DNA of 64,000 bases from the NCBI GenBank assembly GCA_943788865.1, contig CALSRX010000001.1, positions 310,001-374,000 of the forward strand, written 5' to 3'. A model generated the notes under the pieces. The model did not search any database, had not been told where the DNA came from, and saw only the letters and a list, made by a program, of their open reading frames with translations. Position 1 is the stretch's first letter, and every line of letters begins with the position of its first letter. The position numbers were made by a program, and so were the translations under genes. Source of the stretch: an uncultured Polaribacter sp. (lineage in GTDB: Bacteria > Bacteroidota > Bacteroidia > Flavobacteriales > Flavobacteriaceae). Shown one piece after another: positions 24,950 to 32,472 of the stretch.

Positions 24950-25834
24950 TTACTTTTTATGGCTTCTAGGATGAGCCTGATTGTACACTTGTTTTATCTT
25001 TTCTAAACTATTATGTGTATAAACTTGGGTTGATGCCAGACTTGAATGCCCTAGCAATTCTTTAACCGAGTTTAAATCTGCTCCTTGATTTAGTAAATGA
25101 GTCGCAAACGAATGCCTTAAAATATGCGGACTCTTTTTTACTTTTGTAGAGACAATACTAAAGTAATTATTTATAACTCTATAAACAAGTGTTTCGTATA
25201 TTTTCTTTCCTTTTTCTGTGACAAATAAATAATCAGTATCAGTGGTGATTTTATTTTTAAAAGAGATATACTCTTCGATTGTTTTTATCACTGAAGGAAT
25301 TAAAGGAATTAATCTTTCTTTATTTCTTTTTCCTAAAACTTTAATTGTTTTTGATTGAAAATTTATTGCATTGAGTTTTAAATTAATCAACTCTGCCCTT
25401 CTCATTCCTGTAGAATAAAAAAGCTCAACAATTAACTTATTTCTTATGGATTTAAAATCGCTTTCAACATCTAACCCATCAATAACTTCGTTTATTTCTT
25501 TTGAAGTAAACGGAACTTGCACTTTTTTTGCAACTTTAAGTGACTTATGTTTTACAAGTGGATTTGTAGTAATTTGATTTGTTTTTTGTAAAAATTTATA
25601 GAACGATTTTAAAGAACTTATTTTTCTATTTATCGAATTGTTTGAAATACCCTCATCAACCAATTTTACAATCCAAGATCTAATTTGACTGTAATGTACA
25701 TCCTTCAAGTTTTCAGTTTCATATTCTTCTTTACAAAACTCAAAAAACGAATGGAGATCATTTTTATATGCAGTTACTGTATGATTTGAGTATTTTCTCT
25801 CTAAAACTAAATACTCTAAAAAAGAAGTGATCAT
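24950..25834 (-). CDS. xerC: Tyrosine recombinase XerC-like
   Basis: 294-residue integrase-family recombinase. The N-terminal SAM-like core-binding domain (FLEYLVLERKYSNHTVTAYKNDL) is followed by a catalytic domain with the Arg of STGMRRAELINL, the HILRHSFATHLLNQGADL segment (H-x-x-R), the GHSSLASTQVY segment and the Tyr nucleophile in TQVYTH. The xerC-hpf neighbourhood next to rpsU is the chromosomal dimer-resolution gene, not a phage integrase. The start is ATG at 25834 (MITSFLEYL); an earlier in-frame ATG at 25894 would add 20 residues not typical of the family and overlap the terminator. Confidence 0.9.
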   Translation of the reverse strand: MITSFLEYLVLERKYSNHTVTAYKNDLHSFFEFCKEEYETENLKDVHYSQIRSWIVKLVDEGISNNSINRKISSLKSFYKFLQKTNQITTNPLVKHKSLKVAKKVQVPFTSKEINEVIDGLDVESDFKSIRNKLIVELFYSTGMRRAELINLKLNAINFQSKTIKVLGKRNKERLIPLIPSVIKTIEEYISFKNKITTDTDYLFVTEKGKKIYETLVYRVINNYFSIVSTKVKKSPHILRHSFATHLLNQGADLNSVKELLGHSSLASTQVYTHNSLEKIKQVYNQAHPRSHKK

Positions 25835-25897
25835 TTTTACTTTTTTGATATTCTCAAATTTACATATATATCTATTAGTAATTGTATAAAACAAAAA

Positions 25898-25926
25898 AAA
25901 TCCTGTTTTACAAACAGGATTTTTAT
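25898..25926. terminator. Terminator after rpsU
   Basis: An 11-bp stem (AAATCCTGTTT / AAACAGGATTT) with a 3-nt loop, flanked by A-runs and T-runs on either side, so functional on the minus strand 20 nt after the rpsU stop. Confidence 0.85.
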
Positions 25927-25946
25927 ATTGTGATAGTAGATTATGA

Positions 25947-26144
25947 CTAACCTACTTCTTCTTGCGTTCTTAATTTCTGAACATAAGATGCTTTAATGTT
26001 TTGAGCTCTTTTAGCAACAGAAGGTTTTGTAAAATGTTTTCTGTTACGTAAGTTCTTCATTGTCTTCGTACGATCAAATTTTCTTTTGAAACGTTTTAAA
26101 GCTCTATCTATATTCTCTCCTTCTTTAACTGGTATAATTAACAT
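25947..26144 (-). CDS. rpsU: Ribosomal protein bS21
   Basis: 65 residues, complete and highly basic (ALKRFKRKFDRTKTMKNLRNR). bS21 sits near the 3' end of 16S rRNA. In Flavobacteriia it helps hide the anti-Shine-Dalgarno sequence, which explains why most genes of the group lack Shine-Dalgarno sites. Here, by contrast, the gene has a perfect one (26152-26162), fitting reported autoregulation in which ribosomes lacking bS21 translate rpsU preferentially. It has its own promoter and terminator. Confidence 0.96.
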   Translation of the reverse strand: MLIIPVKEGENIDRALKRFKRKFDRTKTMKNLRNRKHFTKPSVAKRAQNIKASYVQKLRTQEEVG

Positions 26145-26151
26145 ATATTGG

Positions 26152-26162
26152 CACCTCCTTTC
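26152..26162 (-). promoter_or_regulatory. Perfect extended Shine-Dalgarno site of rpsU
   Basis: The minus strand reads GAAAGGAGGTG, complementary over 11 bases to the 16S anti-Shine-Dalgarno end, 7-9 nt before the ATG. I noticed no other gene in the window with such a site, which points to bS21-dependent autoregulation. Confidence 0.88.
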
Positions 26163-26197
26163 ATTTGTTCTATCTATTTGTTTTTTTAAATGGACTG

Positions 26198-26230
26198 CAA
26201 AAATACAAAGTTATTTTGATTATTAAACAA
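26198..26230 (-). promoter_or_regulatory. Promoter of rpsU
   Basis: On the minus strand a TTG (26230-26228) is followed after 22 bp by TATTTTTG (26205-26198), matching the flavobacterial TTG-(17-23)-TAnnTTTG promoter. A second TAACTTTG overlaps just upstream. Confidence 0.6.
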
Positions 26231-26245
26231 TTTTATTTAAAAATA

Positions 26246-26274
26246 AAAAATCACTCTACTATCGAGTGATTTTT
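26246..26274. terminator. Terminator in the rpsU-acyl-CoA dehydrogenase spacer
   Basis: AAAAATCACTC pairs with GAGTGATTTTT around a short loop, with T/A runs at both ends. It lies beyond the repeated 3' end of the acyl-CoA dehydrogenase gene and would stop minus-strand transcription before the rpsU promoter. Confidence 0.8.
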
Positions 26275-26305
26275 AAATAAAATCTATTCCGTAAATAATT
26301 CTAAG

Positions 26306-26517
26306 TCGATGGCTTATAGTCTTTTTTATCGATAATCATTTTTGCGAATGTGAAAAACATTTTCGCAAAAACAAAATTAAAATTAATTAGTCGCTGGCTT
26401 ATAGTCTTTTTTGTCGATAATCATTTTTGCGAATGTGAAAAACATTTTCGCAAAAACAAAATTAAAATTAATTAGTCGCTGGCTTATAGTCTTTTTTGTC
26501 GATAATCATTTTTGCGA
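26306..26517. repeat. 85-bp tandem repeat carrying the 3' end of the acyl-CoA dehydrogenase gene
   Basis: Two full 85-bp units (26306-26390 and 26391-26475) are followed by a partial third (26476-26517), which is the real gene end. Each unit has a 42-bp copy of the last codons (MIIDKKDYKPATN plus stop) and a 43-bp spacer that forms a hairpin (26339-26371 and 26424-26456). The unit next to the gene is identical to the gene end over the shared 42 bases; the far unit differs by two substitutions. Confidence 0.92.
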
Positions 26518-27637
26518 TAATCTCTTTTAAGATTTCAGAAGTTCCGCCACCAATTGGACCTAATCTACTGTCTCTTAACATTCTTGCCATAGGATAATCT
26601 TCCATATAACCATACCCTCCTAACAACTGAAGACAATCGTAAATTACAGAATCTGCAATTTTTGTAGATAATAGCTTAGACATGCTTGCTTCTTTCACTA
26701 CATATTGCCCATCATTTAAACGCTTTGCAATCGAATAGTTAAATTCTTTACACATCTCAACCTCACTGGCCATTTCAGCAACCTTATGCCTTAATGCCTG
26801 AAATTTATCTAACGACTTTCCAAACGCAATCCTTTCTTTCATGTAGCCTAGTGCATATTCAACAGCATATTCTGCTCTTGCATGTGCATTTACTCCCATA
26901 ATTAAACGCTCTAGCGCAAAGTGTTGCATGATATATGGAAATCCTTTTCCTTCTTCACCCATTAAATTTTCTTCAGAAATCACAACATTATCAAAAGAGA
27001 TTTCTCCAGTATCTGAAGCTTTCCAACCTAGCTTGTCTAACTTGGTTGCAGAAACCCCTTTAGTGTCTCTATCTACTAAAAAAATACTAATTCCTTTATT
27101 TCCCAATTCTGGTTGTGTCTTAGCAGCAACAACTAGATAATCCGAATACACTCCGTTTGTAATAAACGTTTTTGAGCCATTGATCACATAGGTGTTTTCT
27201 TTCTTTTCTGCTGTTGTTCTAATACCTGCAACATCAGAACCTGCAAAAGGTTCTGAAATACACAAACAACCTATTTTATCTCCGTGAATACTTGGCAACA
27301 AATATTCTTCTTTGATTCTGGCATCTCCTTCTTTTTCTAAATGCGTCATAGCTAAATAAACATGCGCCCACATTGCTGCTGCAAATCCACCAGAATGAAT
27401 TCTTTGTAGTTCTTCTAAAAAAATAATTGTATAAAAAAGATCAAGTCCTAATCCGCCATTTTCCTCAGAAACATTTAGCCCGAAATATCCCATATCGCCA
27501 AATTTCTTCCAAATAAAGCGCTCTATAGCACCTTCTTTTTCCCATTTATCTATGTATGGTGATACTTCTTTTTTTAAAAATTCTCTAAAACTTTCTCTAA
27601 ATGCAATATGCTCTTCCGTAAAGTACATGCTATTCAT
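26468..27637 (-). CDS. Acyl-CoA dehydrogenase family protein
   Basis: 389-residue FAD flavoprotein that makes the alpha,beta double bond in acyl-CoA during fatty-acid or branched-chain catabolism. CISEPFAGSDVAGIRTTA (FAD/substrate segment) and the C-terminal LLGGYGYMEDYPMARMLRD are typical. The usual catalytic Glu before GGT is Gly here (GPIGGGTSEI), as in the long-chain and isovaleryl-CoA types, whose base lies in the ERL segment; E243 is the candidate. Substrate chain length is not predictable. MNSMYF may start at the first or second Met. Its 3' end is repeated downstream in 85-bp units. Confidence 0.88.
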   Translation of the reverse strand: MNSMYFTEEHIAFRESFREFLKKEVSPYIDKWEKEGAIERFIWKKFGDMGYFGLNVSEENGGLGLDLFYTIIFLEELQRIHSGGFAAAMWAHVYLAMTHLEKEGDARIKEEYLLPSIHGDKIGCLCISEPFAGSDVAGIRTTAEKKENTYVINGSKTFITNGVYSDYLVVAAKTQPELGNKGISIFLVDRDTKGVSATKLDKLGWKASDTGEISFDNVVISEENLMGEEGKGFPYIMQHFALERLIMGVNAHARAEYAVEYALGYMKERIAFGKSLDKFQALRHKVAEMASEVEMCKEFNYSIAKRLNDGQYVVKEASMSKLLSTKIADSVIYDCLQLLGGYGYMEDYPMARMLRDSRLGPIGGGTSEILKEIIAKMIIDKKDYKPATN

Positions 27638-27656
27638 TCTACAATCTTTTGTTTAT

Positions 27657-28529
27657 TTATTTAGCTTCCAAATATAGAACTATTCTATCATATTTATCTA
27701 TTGGAAATCCTTCAATATTTTTTAATTCCTCAATCGATTGTAATTCAGCAACTTCATCTCTAAACTCGAAGATTTTTTTACATAAATCATACTCTATATA
27801 AGGATTTGAAAGTACTTGTTTAAAAGTAGCCGTATTTACATTTATTTTTTTAATGATTGGCTTACCAATAATTTTAAATTTGTTTAAAATTCTTTGAACT
27901 GTAGTTGAATCTATTTTCCAAACTTCTAATAATTGATTTTGAAATGTAAACCCTTGGATTCTTTTTCTGTAATTAAGTATTCTTTGAGCTAGGTATTTAT
28001 TAACTCCGGCTATTGCTTGAAAATCATTTACAGTAGCAACATTTATATCAGTAGTACTAAATTTAAAAACCTTCTCTTTAAGTGTTGCTTTATTAACGCT
28101 CTTACTTTGTTGTTTAACAACCCAATCTGGAAACTTAAAATAGGGTGAAATCACATTCAATAAACTATCTGAGACCTGTGTTACTTCTTTAAATTGACTC
28201 ACAGAATTAATAAATTTATTGTTCTTTCTAAAAGCATGTAATCTATCAATCTCATGAATTGACATTCCTAGTTGAGCACCTTTATAGTCTGTTATGTAGT
28301 TTGGGTTGAAAGGGAATATTTTTGGTTTTCTTTTTTCAATTTCAACTTTCTTTAAGGAATCTATTTTAGCATGTAACGCAATAGATTTATTGGAGTCAAA
28401 AACACTATTATCACTTGAAAAATCAACAAAAGAAATTACTACCTGAAGAATTACTATTAATAATAGCAAAAAGAAAACCCCATTTCGTTGGCTTTTATTG
28501 TACCAGAAATGGGGCTTACTTATTTTCAT
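27657..28529 (-). CDS. Helix-hairpin-helix domain protein (ComEA-like)
   Basis: 290-residue protein with one N-terminal membrane helix (residues 17-36), then a Ser/Lys-rich linker and two to three helix-hairpin-helix units in the second half (TDINVATVNDFQAIAGVNKYL; NVNTATFKQVLSNPYIEYDL; IEELKNIEGFPIDKYDRIVL). HhH units bind DNA non-specifically; in ComEA they serve DNA uptake. Whether this membrane-anchored Bacteroidota homologue has such a role is unproven. It ends just after the acyl-CoA dehydrogenase start and begins 10 bp after the symporter. Confidence 0.78.
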   Translation of the reverse strand: MKISKPHFWYNKSQRNGVFFLLLLIVILQVVISFVDFSSDNSVFDSNKSIALHAKIDSLKKVEIEKRKPKIFPFNPNYITDYKGAQLGMSIHEIDRLHAFRKNNKFINSVSQFKEVTQVSDSLLNVISPYFKFPDWVVKQQSKSVNKATLKEKVFKFSTTDINVATVNDFQAIAGVNKYLAQRILNYRKRIQGFTFQNQLLEVWKIDSTTVQRILNKFKIIGKPIIKKINVNTATFKQVLSNPYIEYDLCKKIFEFRDEVAELQSIEELKNIEGFPIDKYDRIVLYLEAK

Positions 28530-28539
28530 AAAAAATTAT

Positions 28540-30147
28540 TTATGCTTTACTTGCTTTTATAGCATCTAAATATCTGTTTAATTGTTTCTTAACTACTGGG
28601 AATAAGAAATACAATCCAACCATATTAGGGAATACCATTGCAAAAATCATTGCATCTGAGAAGTCCCAAATTGATTTCATACTTGCAGCAGCACCAATTA
28701 CAACAAACAATAAGAATAAAAACTTATATGTTAAATCAGCTACTCTTCCTCTTCCAAATAAGAATTTCCAAGATTGTAATCCGTAATAAGACCAAGAAAT
28801 CATTGTAGAAACTGCAAATAACACCACAGCTATTGTTAAGAACACATTAGAAAAAGGAATGTATTCTGCAAATGCTTTAGAAGTAATTGCTGCTCCTTCA
28901 TAAGCCTCTCCATCAATAAATACAGCTCCAACACCATCACCACCATATTCAAAAATTGTAGCTCCAGATGCATCTCCACCAAAGTTAAAAATAATAATTA
29001 CTAAGGCAGTCATTGTACAAATTACAACAGTGTCAATAAATGGCTCTAATAACGCAACCAATCCTTCTGATGCAGAATATTTTGTTTTCACAGCTGAATG
29101 GGCAATTGACGCAGAACCTGCACCAGCTTCATTCGAAAATGCAGCTCTTTTAAATCCAACTAATAATACACCTATAAATCCACCAACTCCAATAGCCGTT
29201 GGATTAAAAGCTTCTCTAAAGATTAATACAAATGCATCATCAATTAATGAGAAATTAGCTCCTAATATATACAAACATGCTATCAAATATAAAACTGCCA
29301 TAAATGGAACCACTTTTTCAGTAACCTGAGCAATTCTTTTAATTCCACCAATAATAATGATACCCACTAATATTGCTAATATAACACCAATAATTGCACC
29401 TGCTGCCGAACTTTCTAATCCTAATAATTCTTTTAACACAACAGTAGCTTGGTTAGACTGAGCAGCGTTTCCACCACCAAAAGAGCCTCCAATACAGAAA
29501 ATAGCAAAAATTACTGCTGCAATTTTCCCTAGCATTTCAAACCCTCTTTCTTTTAATCCTTTTGTAATATAATACATAGGACCTCCATAAACAGTTCCAT
29601 CTTCACCTACATCTCTATACTGAACTCCCAATGTACATTCAACAAATTTTGTTGACATCCCTAAGAATCCACAAATCACCATCCAAAATGTTGCTCCAGG
29701 ACCCCCTAGTGCAATTGCCAATGCAACTCCTGCTATATTCCCGTTACCAACTGTACCAGAAACGGCTGTTGCCAATGCTTGAAAATGTGTTACCTCTCCA
29801 TCTTTACTTTCATCTTCAATGGTTCCTTTGATATCACCATCAATTGCTAATGCTGGATCTCCAGAAGCATGATGATCAAGATCATCGTACTTACCTCTTA
29901 CAATATTAATTGCTGTTTTAAAATATCTGATATTTGGAAACCCAAAATAGATTGTAAAAAATAGAGCACTAGCAACTAATACTATTAAAACAAGCGGAGC
30001 TCCAAAAACTGGGTAAAAAATTAAGCCGCTAAAAAAATTTGCTATTGGCGCAAAAGCTTCATCAATTTTTTGATCTAAACCTTTTTCTTGTGCAAATGTT
30101 AACATCGGAACTACTAAAAAAAGTAGTGAAAGAAGTTTTTTCTTCAT
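28540..30147 (-). CDS. Sodium/alanine symporter (AGCS family)
   Basis: 535-residue inner-membrane transporter of the alanine or glycine:cation symporter family, using the Na+ gradient. About ten membrane helices; family segments are TAVSGTVGNGNIAGVALAI, GGPGATFWM, CTLGVQYRDV and SNEAGAGSASIAHSAVKT. The N-terminus begins like a signal peptide (MLTFAQ) followed by about 30 extra residues, and a negatively charged loop (residues 85-120) is present. The substrate (Ala, Gly or similar) is inferred from the family. Confidence 0.92.
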   Translation of the reverse strand: MKKKLLSLLFLVVPMLTFAQEKGLDQKIDEAFAPIANFFSGLIFYPVFGAPLVLIVLVASALFFTIYFGFPNIRYFKTAINIVRGKYDDLDHHASGDPALAIDGDIKGTIEDESKDGEVTHFQALATAVSGTVGNGNIAGVALAIALGGPGATFWMVICGFLGMSTKFVECTLGVQYRDVGEDGTVYGGPMYYITKGLKERGFEMLGKIAAVIFAIFCIGGSFGGGNAAQSNQATVVLKELLGLESSAAGAIIGVILAILVGIIIIGGIKRIAQVTEKVVPFMAVLYLIACLYILGANFSLIDDAFVLIFREAFNPTAIGVGGFIGVLLVGFKRAAFSNEAGAGSASIAHSAVKTKYSASEGLVALLEPFIDTVVICTMTALVIIIFNFGGDASGATIFEYGGDGVGAVFIDGEAYEGAAITSKAFAEYIPFSNVFLTIAVVLFAVSTMISWSYYGLQSWKFLFGRGRVADLTYKFLFLLFVVIGAAASMKSIWDFSDAMIFAMVFPNMVGLYFLFPVVKKQLNRYLDAIKASKA

Positions 30148-30235
30148 AATATATAAGTTAGTTTATTTAATTTAGTTGACCGCAATATCATAAAAAATTG
30201 AGCTTTTGACAACTTTTATACGTTAAAAGTGAAGA

Positions 30236-31138
30236 TTAGATTATTTTTTGTTTAAATCTTTGCAAATCTTCTTTAAATGAATTCGGATAAAATTCTAATT
30301 CTTTGTTTGTTTTCGTTAAATCAAATCCTGTTTTTGCAGGTCTCGATGCGGTTTGATTTAAAGTACTTGTAGAAATTGGTTTTATTAGATTTTTATCTAA
30401 CCCAAAAGCATCTGCTATCTCTTGTGCTATTTCATAAATACTTAACAACTGATTGCTCGAAATATTAAAAATACCTGTAGCTTTTTTATCTATTGAAACT
30501 TTACATGCCAATGCTAAATCTTCTACATAGGTTGGAGCTCTGTATTGATCATCAACAATTGTAATTTCTTTCTTATTTTCTAACGATTCTTTTACCCAAA
30601 GTACAATGTTGTTTCTACTCATGTCTTTCACTAAGCCATAGACTAAAATGGTTCTTAAAATGGTGTAATTTATGTTAGAATCTTGCAATCTCTTTTCTGA
30701 GAGTAACTTCGTTTCTCCATAATAACTTAACGGATTTGGAATATCTTCTTCAGTATAGTTCCCTTTTACACCATCATAAATAAAGTCTGTAGAAATATGA
30801 ATTAAATGTGCATTTATTTCCGAACAGACAGCCGCTAAATATTCGACGACATGAACATTTAAATCGTAACAACCTTCTTTATCATTCTCACAAGCATCAA
30901 CATTTGTCATAGCCGCTGTATTGATAATAAAATTTGGTTGTATTTGCTTTATTTTTTCTTCTAATAATTGCTGATTTGTTAGGTCTATTGCGTGGTACTC
31001 AAAATCGGTTCTTCCACTTCTATTTTCTCCTCTAGAAAAACCAACGACTTTGTAATTTTCTGGATCCTTCAGAAATAATTCAAGTAAATTTTGTCCTAAC
31101 AGTCCATTGCTTCCTGTAATAAGAATTTTTACTTTCAT
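30236..31138 (-). CDS. RfbD-like NAD(P)-dependent sugar reductase (SDR superfamily)
   Basis: 300-residue short-chain dehydrogenase of the dTDP-4-dehydrorhamnose reductase (RmlD/RfbD) group. Rossmann motif GSNGLLGQNLLE at the N-terminus, NTAAMTNVDACE and the catalytic YYGETK (Y-x-x-x-K) are visible; substrate-binding TYVEDLA follows. Members act on nucleotide-linked sugars or related compounds, but there are no rml genes nearby, so the substrate is uncertain. Its start overlaps the K+-channel stop by one base, indicating a translationally coupled unit with the channel and PspC protein. Confidence 0.8.
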   Translation of the reverse strand: MKVKILITGSNGLLGQNLLELFLKDPENYKVVGFSRGENRSGRTDFEYHAIDLTNQQLLEEKIKQIQPNFIINTAAMTNVDACENDKEGCYDLNVHVVEYLAAVCSEINAHLIHISTDFIYDGVKGNYTEEDIPNPLSYYGETKLLSEKRLQDSNINYTILRTILVYGLVKDMSRNNIVLWVKESLENKKEITIVDDQYRAPTYVEDLALACKVSIDKKATGIFNISSNQLLSIYEIAQEIADAFGLDKNLIKPISTSTLNQTASRPAKTGFDLTKTNKELEFYPNSFKEDLQRFKQKII

Positions 31139-32136
31139 TAAAATAAATCTCTTAATTTGACAATTTGCTCAGGTCTTCCTAAAACAATCATTCCCGAATC
31201 TTCTACTAATTTTATAGATGCCTCTGGGTTAATGATGTAATTTCCATCAGAAGTTTTAAACCCAATAACAGTACAACCTGTTTTTTTTCTGAGATCTAAA
31301 TCAAAAATTGTTTTCCCTAAGTATTCTTTTGGTAAATCGTTAACTGCTACTTCTTCTAAATTTGCAGTAGTTTCACCTTCTATCGTCAACCTATCTACAA
31401 ACTCTATTACGTCTGGAGTAACAACTAAAGAAGCCATATGAGCACCTCCTAACTTATCTGGCATAATAACATTAGATGCTCCTGCAATTTTTAATTTACT
31501 ATACGATGACTCATTGGATGCTCTACTAATAATTCTACACTCTTTGTTCAACTGACTTGCTGTTAAAACGACAAATAAGTTATCGGCATCCGATGGTAAA
31601 GCGGTAATCAGGTTGCTTGCTTTTTCAACTCCTGCTTTTAGCAAAACCTCATCTGTTGTAGCGTCTCCATCGATATATAAAACCCCTTCTTCATCTAAAA
31701 AACTAATCAGCTCTTTATCTTTTTCTACCACTACAAATTTTTCTTGATAATTTTTTAGTTTCTGAATTGCTTGCATACCATTTCTACCATAACCACAAAC
31801 AATTGTATGATTTTTAAGTTTATCTATTTCTCTTTCCACTTTCTTACGTTTTAATTGTTTAAAAAACTCTCCACTTGCCAATGCTTCTGTAAAAGCAGAA
31901 ACAGCATAACCAAACAAAGAGAGGCTTGTTAAAATTAGAAATATTGTAAATATTTTTTCATAATTATCCAAAGGATGCACTTCCCTAAATCCAACAGTAG
32001 AGATGGTAATTACGGTCATGTAAAGCGCATCAATAAAATTAGAATCAGAGAGCAACATGTACCCTACAACTCCAATTGCTTGAATTGAAAACAGAAAAAA
32101 TAATGCTTTATATAATTTTGACTTTAAGGGAATCAT
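31138..32136 (-). CDS. Potassium channel with RCK (TrkA-N/TrkA-C) domains
   Basis: 332 residues. Two membrane helices (about 10-30 and 60-82) flank a pore loop with selectivity filter T47-V48-G49-F50 (TVGF in place of the usual TVGYG). The following TrkA-N domain (TIVCGYGRNGMQAI, the GxGxxG NAD/nucleotide motif) and TrkA-C domain (about residues 240-330) gate it in the cytoplasm. It overlaps the PspC gene and the SDR gene by one base each, so all three are probably translated together. Ion selectivity is inferred from the family. Confidence 0.88.
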   Translation of the reverse strand: MIPLKSKLYKALFFLFSIQAIGVVGYMLLSDSNFIDALYMTVITISTVGFREVHPLDNYEKIFTIFLILTSLSLFGYAVSAFTEALASGEFFKQLKRKKVEREIDKLKNHTIVCGYGRNGMQAIQKLKNYQEKFVVVEKDKELISFLDEEGVLYIDGDATTDEVLLKAGVEKASNLITALPSDADNLFVVLTASQLNKECRIISRASNESSYSKLKIAGASNVIMPDKLGGAHMASLVVTPDVIEFVDRLTIEGETTANLEEVAVNDLPKEYLGKTIFDLDLRKKTGCTVIGFKTSDGNYIINPEASIKLVEDSGMIVLGRPEQIVKLRDLF

Positions 32137-32363
32137 TACAAATCAAAAACAGAACTACGTTTGGTATATACTAAATCTTTTAATCTCAACACAAAAGCGA
32201 TGATTAGATACAATGCAAAAGACAAGCCAACTGTTACAAAAGAAATGTAAATGAAAAACAATCTTACATTCAATGCTCGCATCCCTAATCGATCTGCTAA
32301 CCTTGAAGAAACTGTAAATCCGTGACGCTCAAAATAATGCCTAACAGCGTTTATAAAATCCAT
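32136..32363 (-). CDS. PspC domain-containing small membrane protein
   Basis: 75 residues with a PspC-type core: a charged N-terminus (FERHGFTVSSRLADRLGMR) followed by a membrane helix pair (about residues 33-62). PspC proteins take part in envelope-stress sensing in other bacteria; this short form has no regulatory partner visible here. First gene of the PspC-channel-SDR unit; divergent from uvrA. Confidence 0.78.
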   Translation of the reverse strand: MDFINAVRHYFERHGFTVSSRLADRLGMRALNVRLFFIYISFVTVGLSFALYLIIAFVLRLKDLVYTKRSSVFDL

Positions 32364-32442
32364 ATAAAAATATTGTTAACGCAAGATAACATTTAAAGAT
32401 GAATTGCTCTTAGGATTTTAGTAAAAAATAAATTGGTTTGTG

Positions 32443-32450
32443 TAACTTTG
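32443..32450 (+). promoter_or_regulatory. -7 element of uvrA
   Basis: TAACTTTG matches TAnnTTTG and lies 23 bp before the TTG start of uvrA. Confidence 0.55.
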
Positions 32451-32472
32451 CCTTTTTCCTAAAATTCCCACT

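Noticed and set aside
24950..25834. Tyrosine recombinase as sign of a mobile element.
   Set aside because: It sits between hpf and rpsU, the normal place of the housekeeping XerC in Flavobacteriia, with no att repeats or cargo genes.
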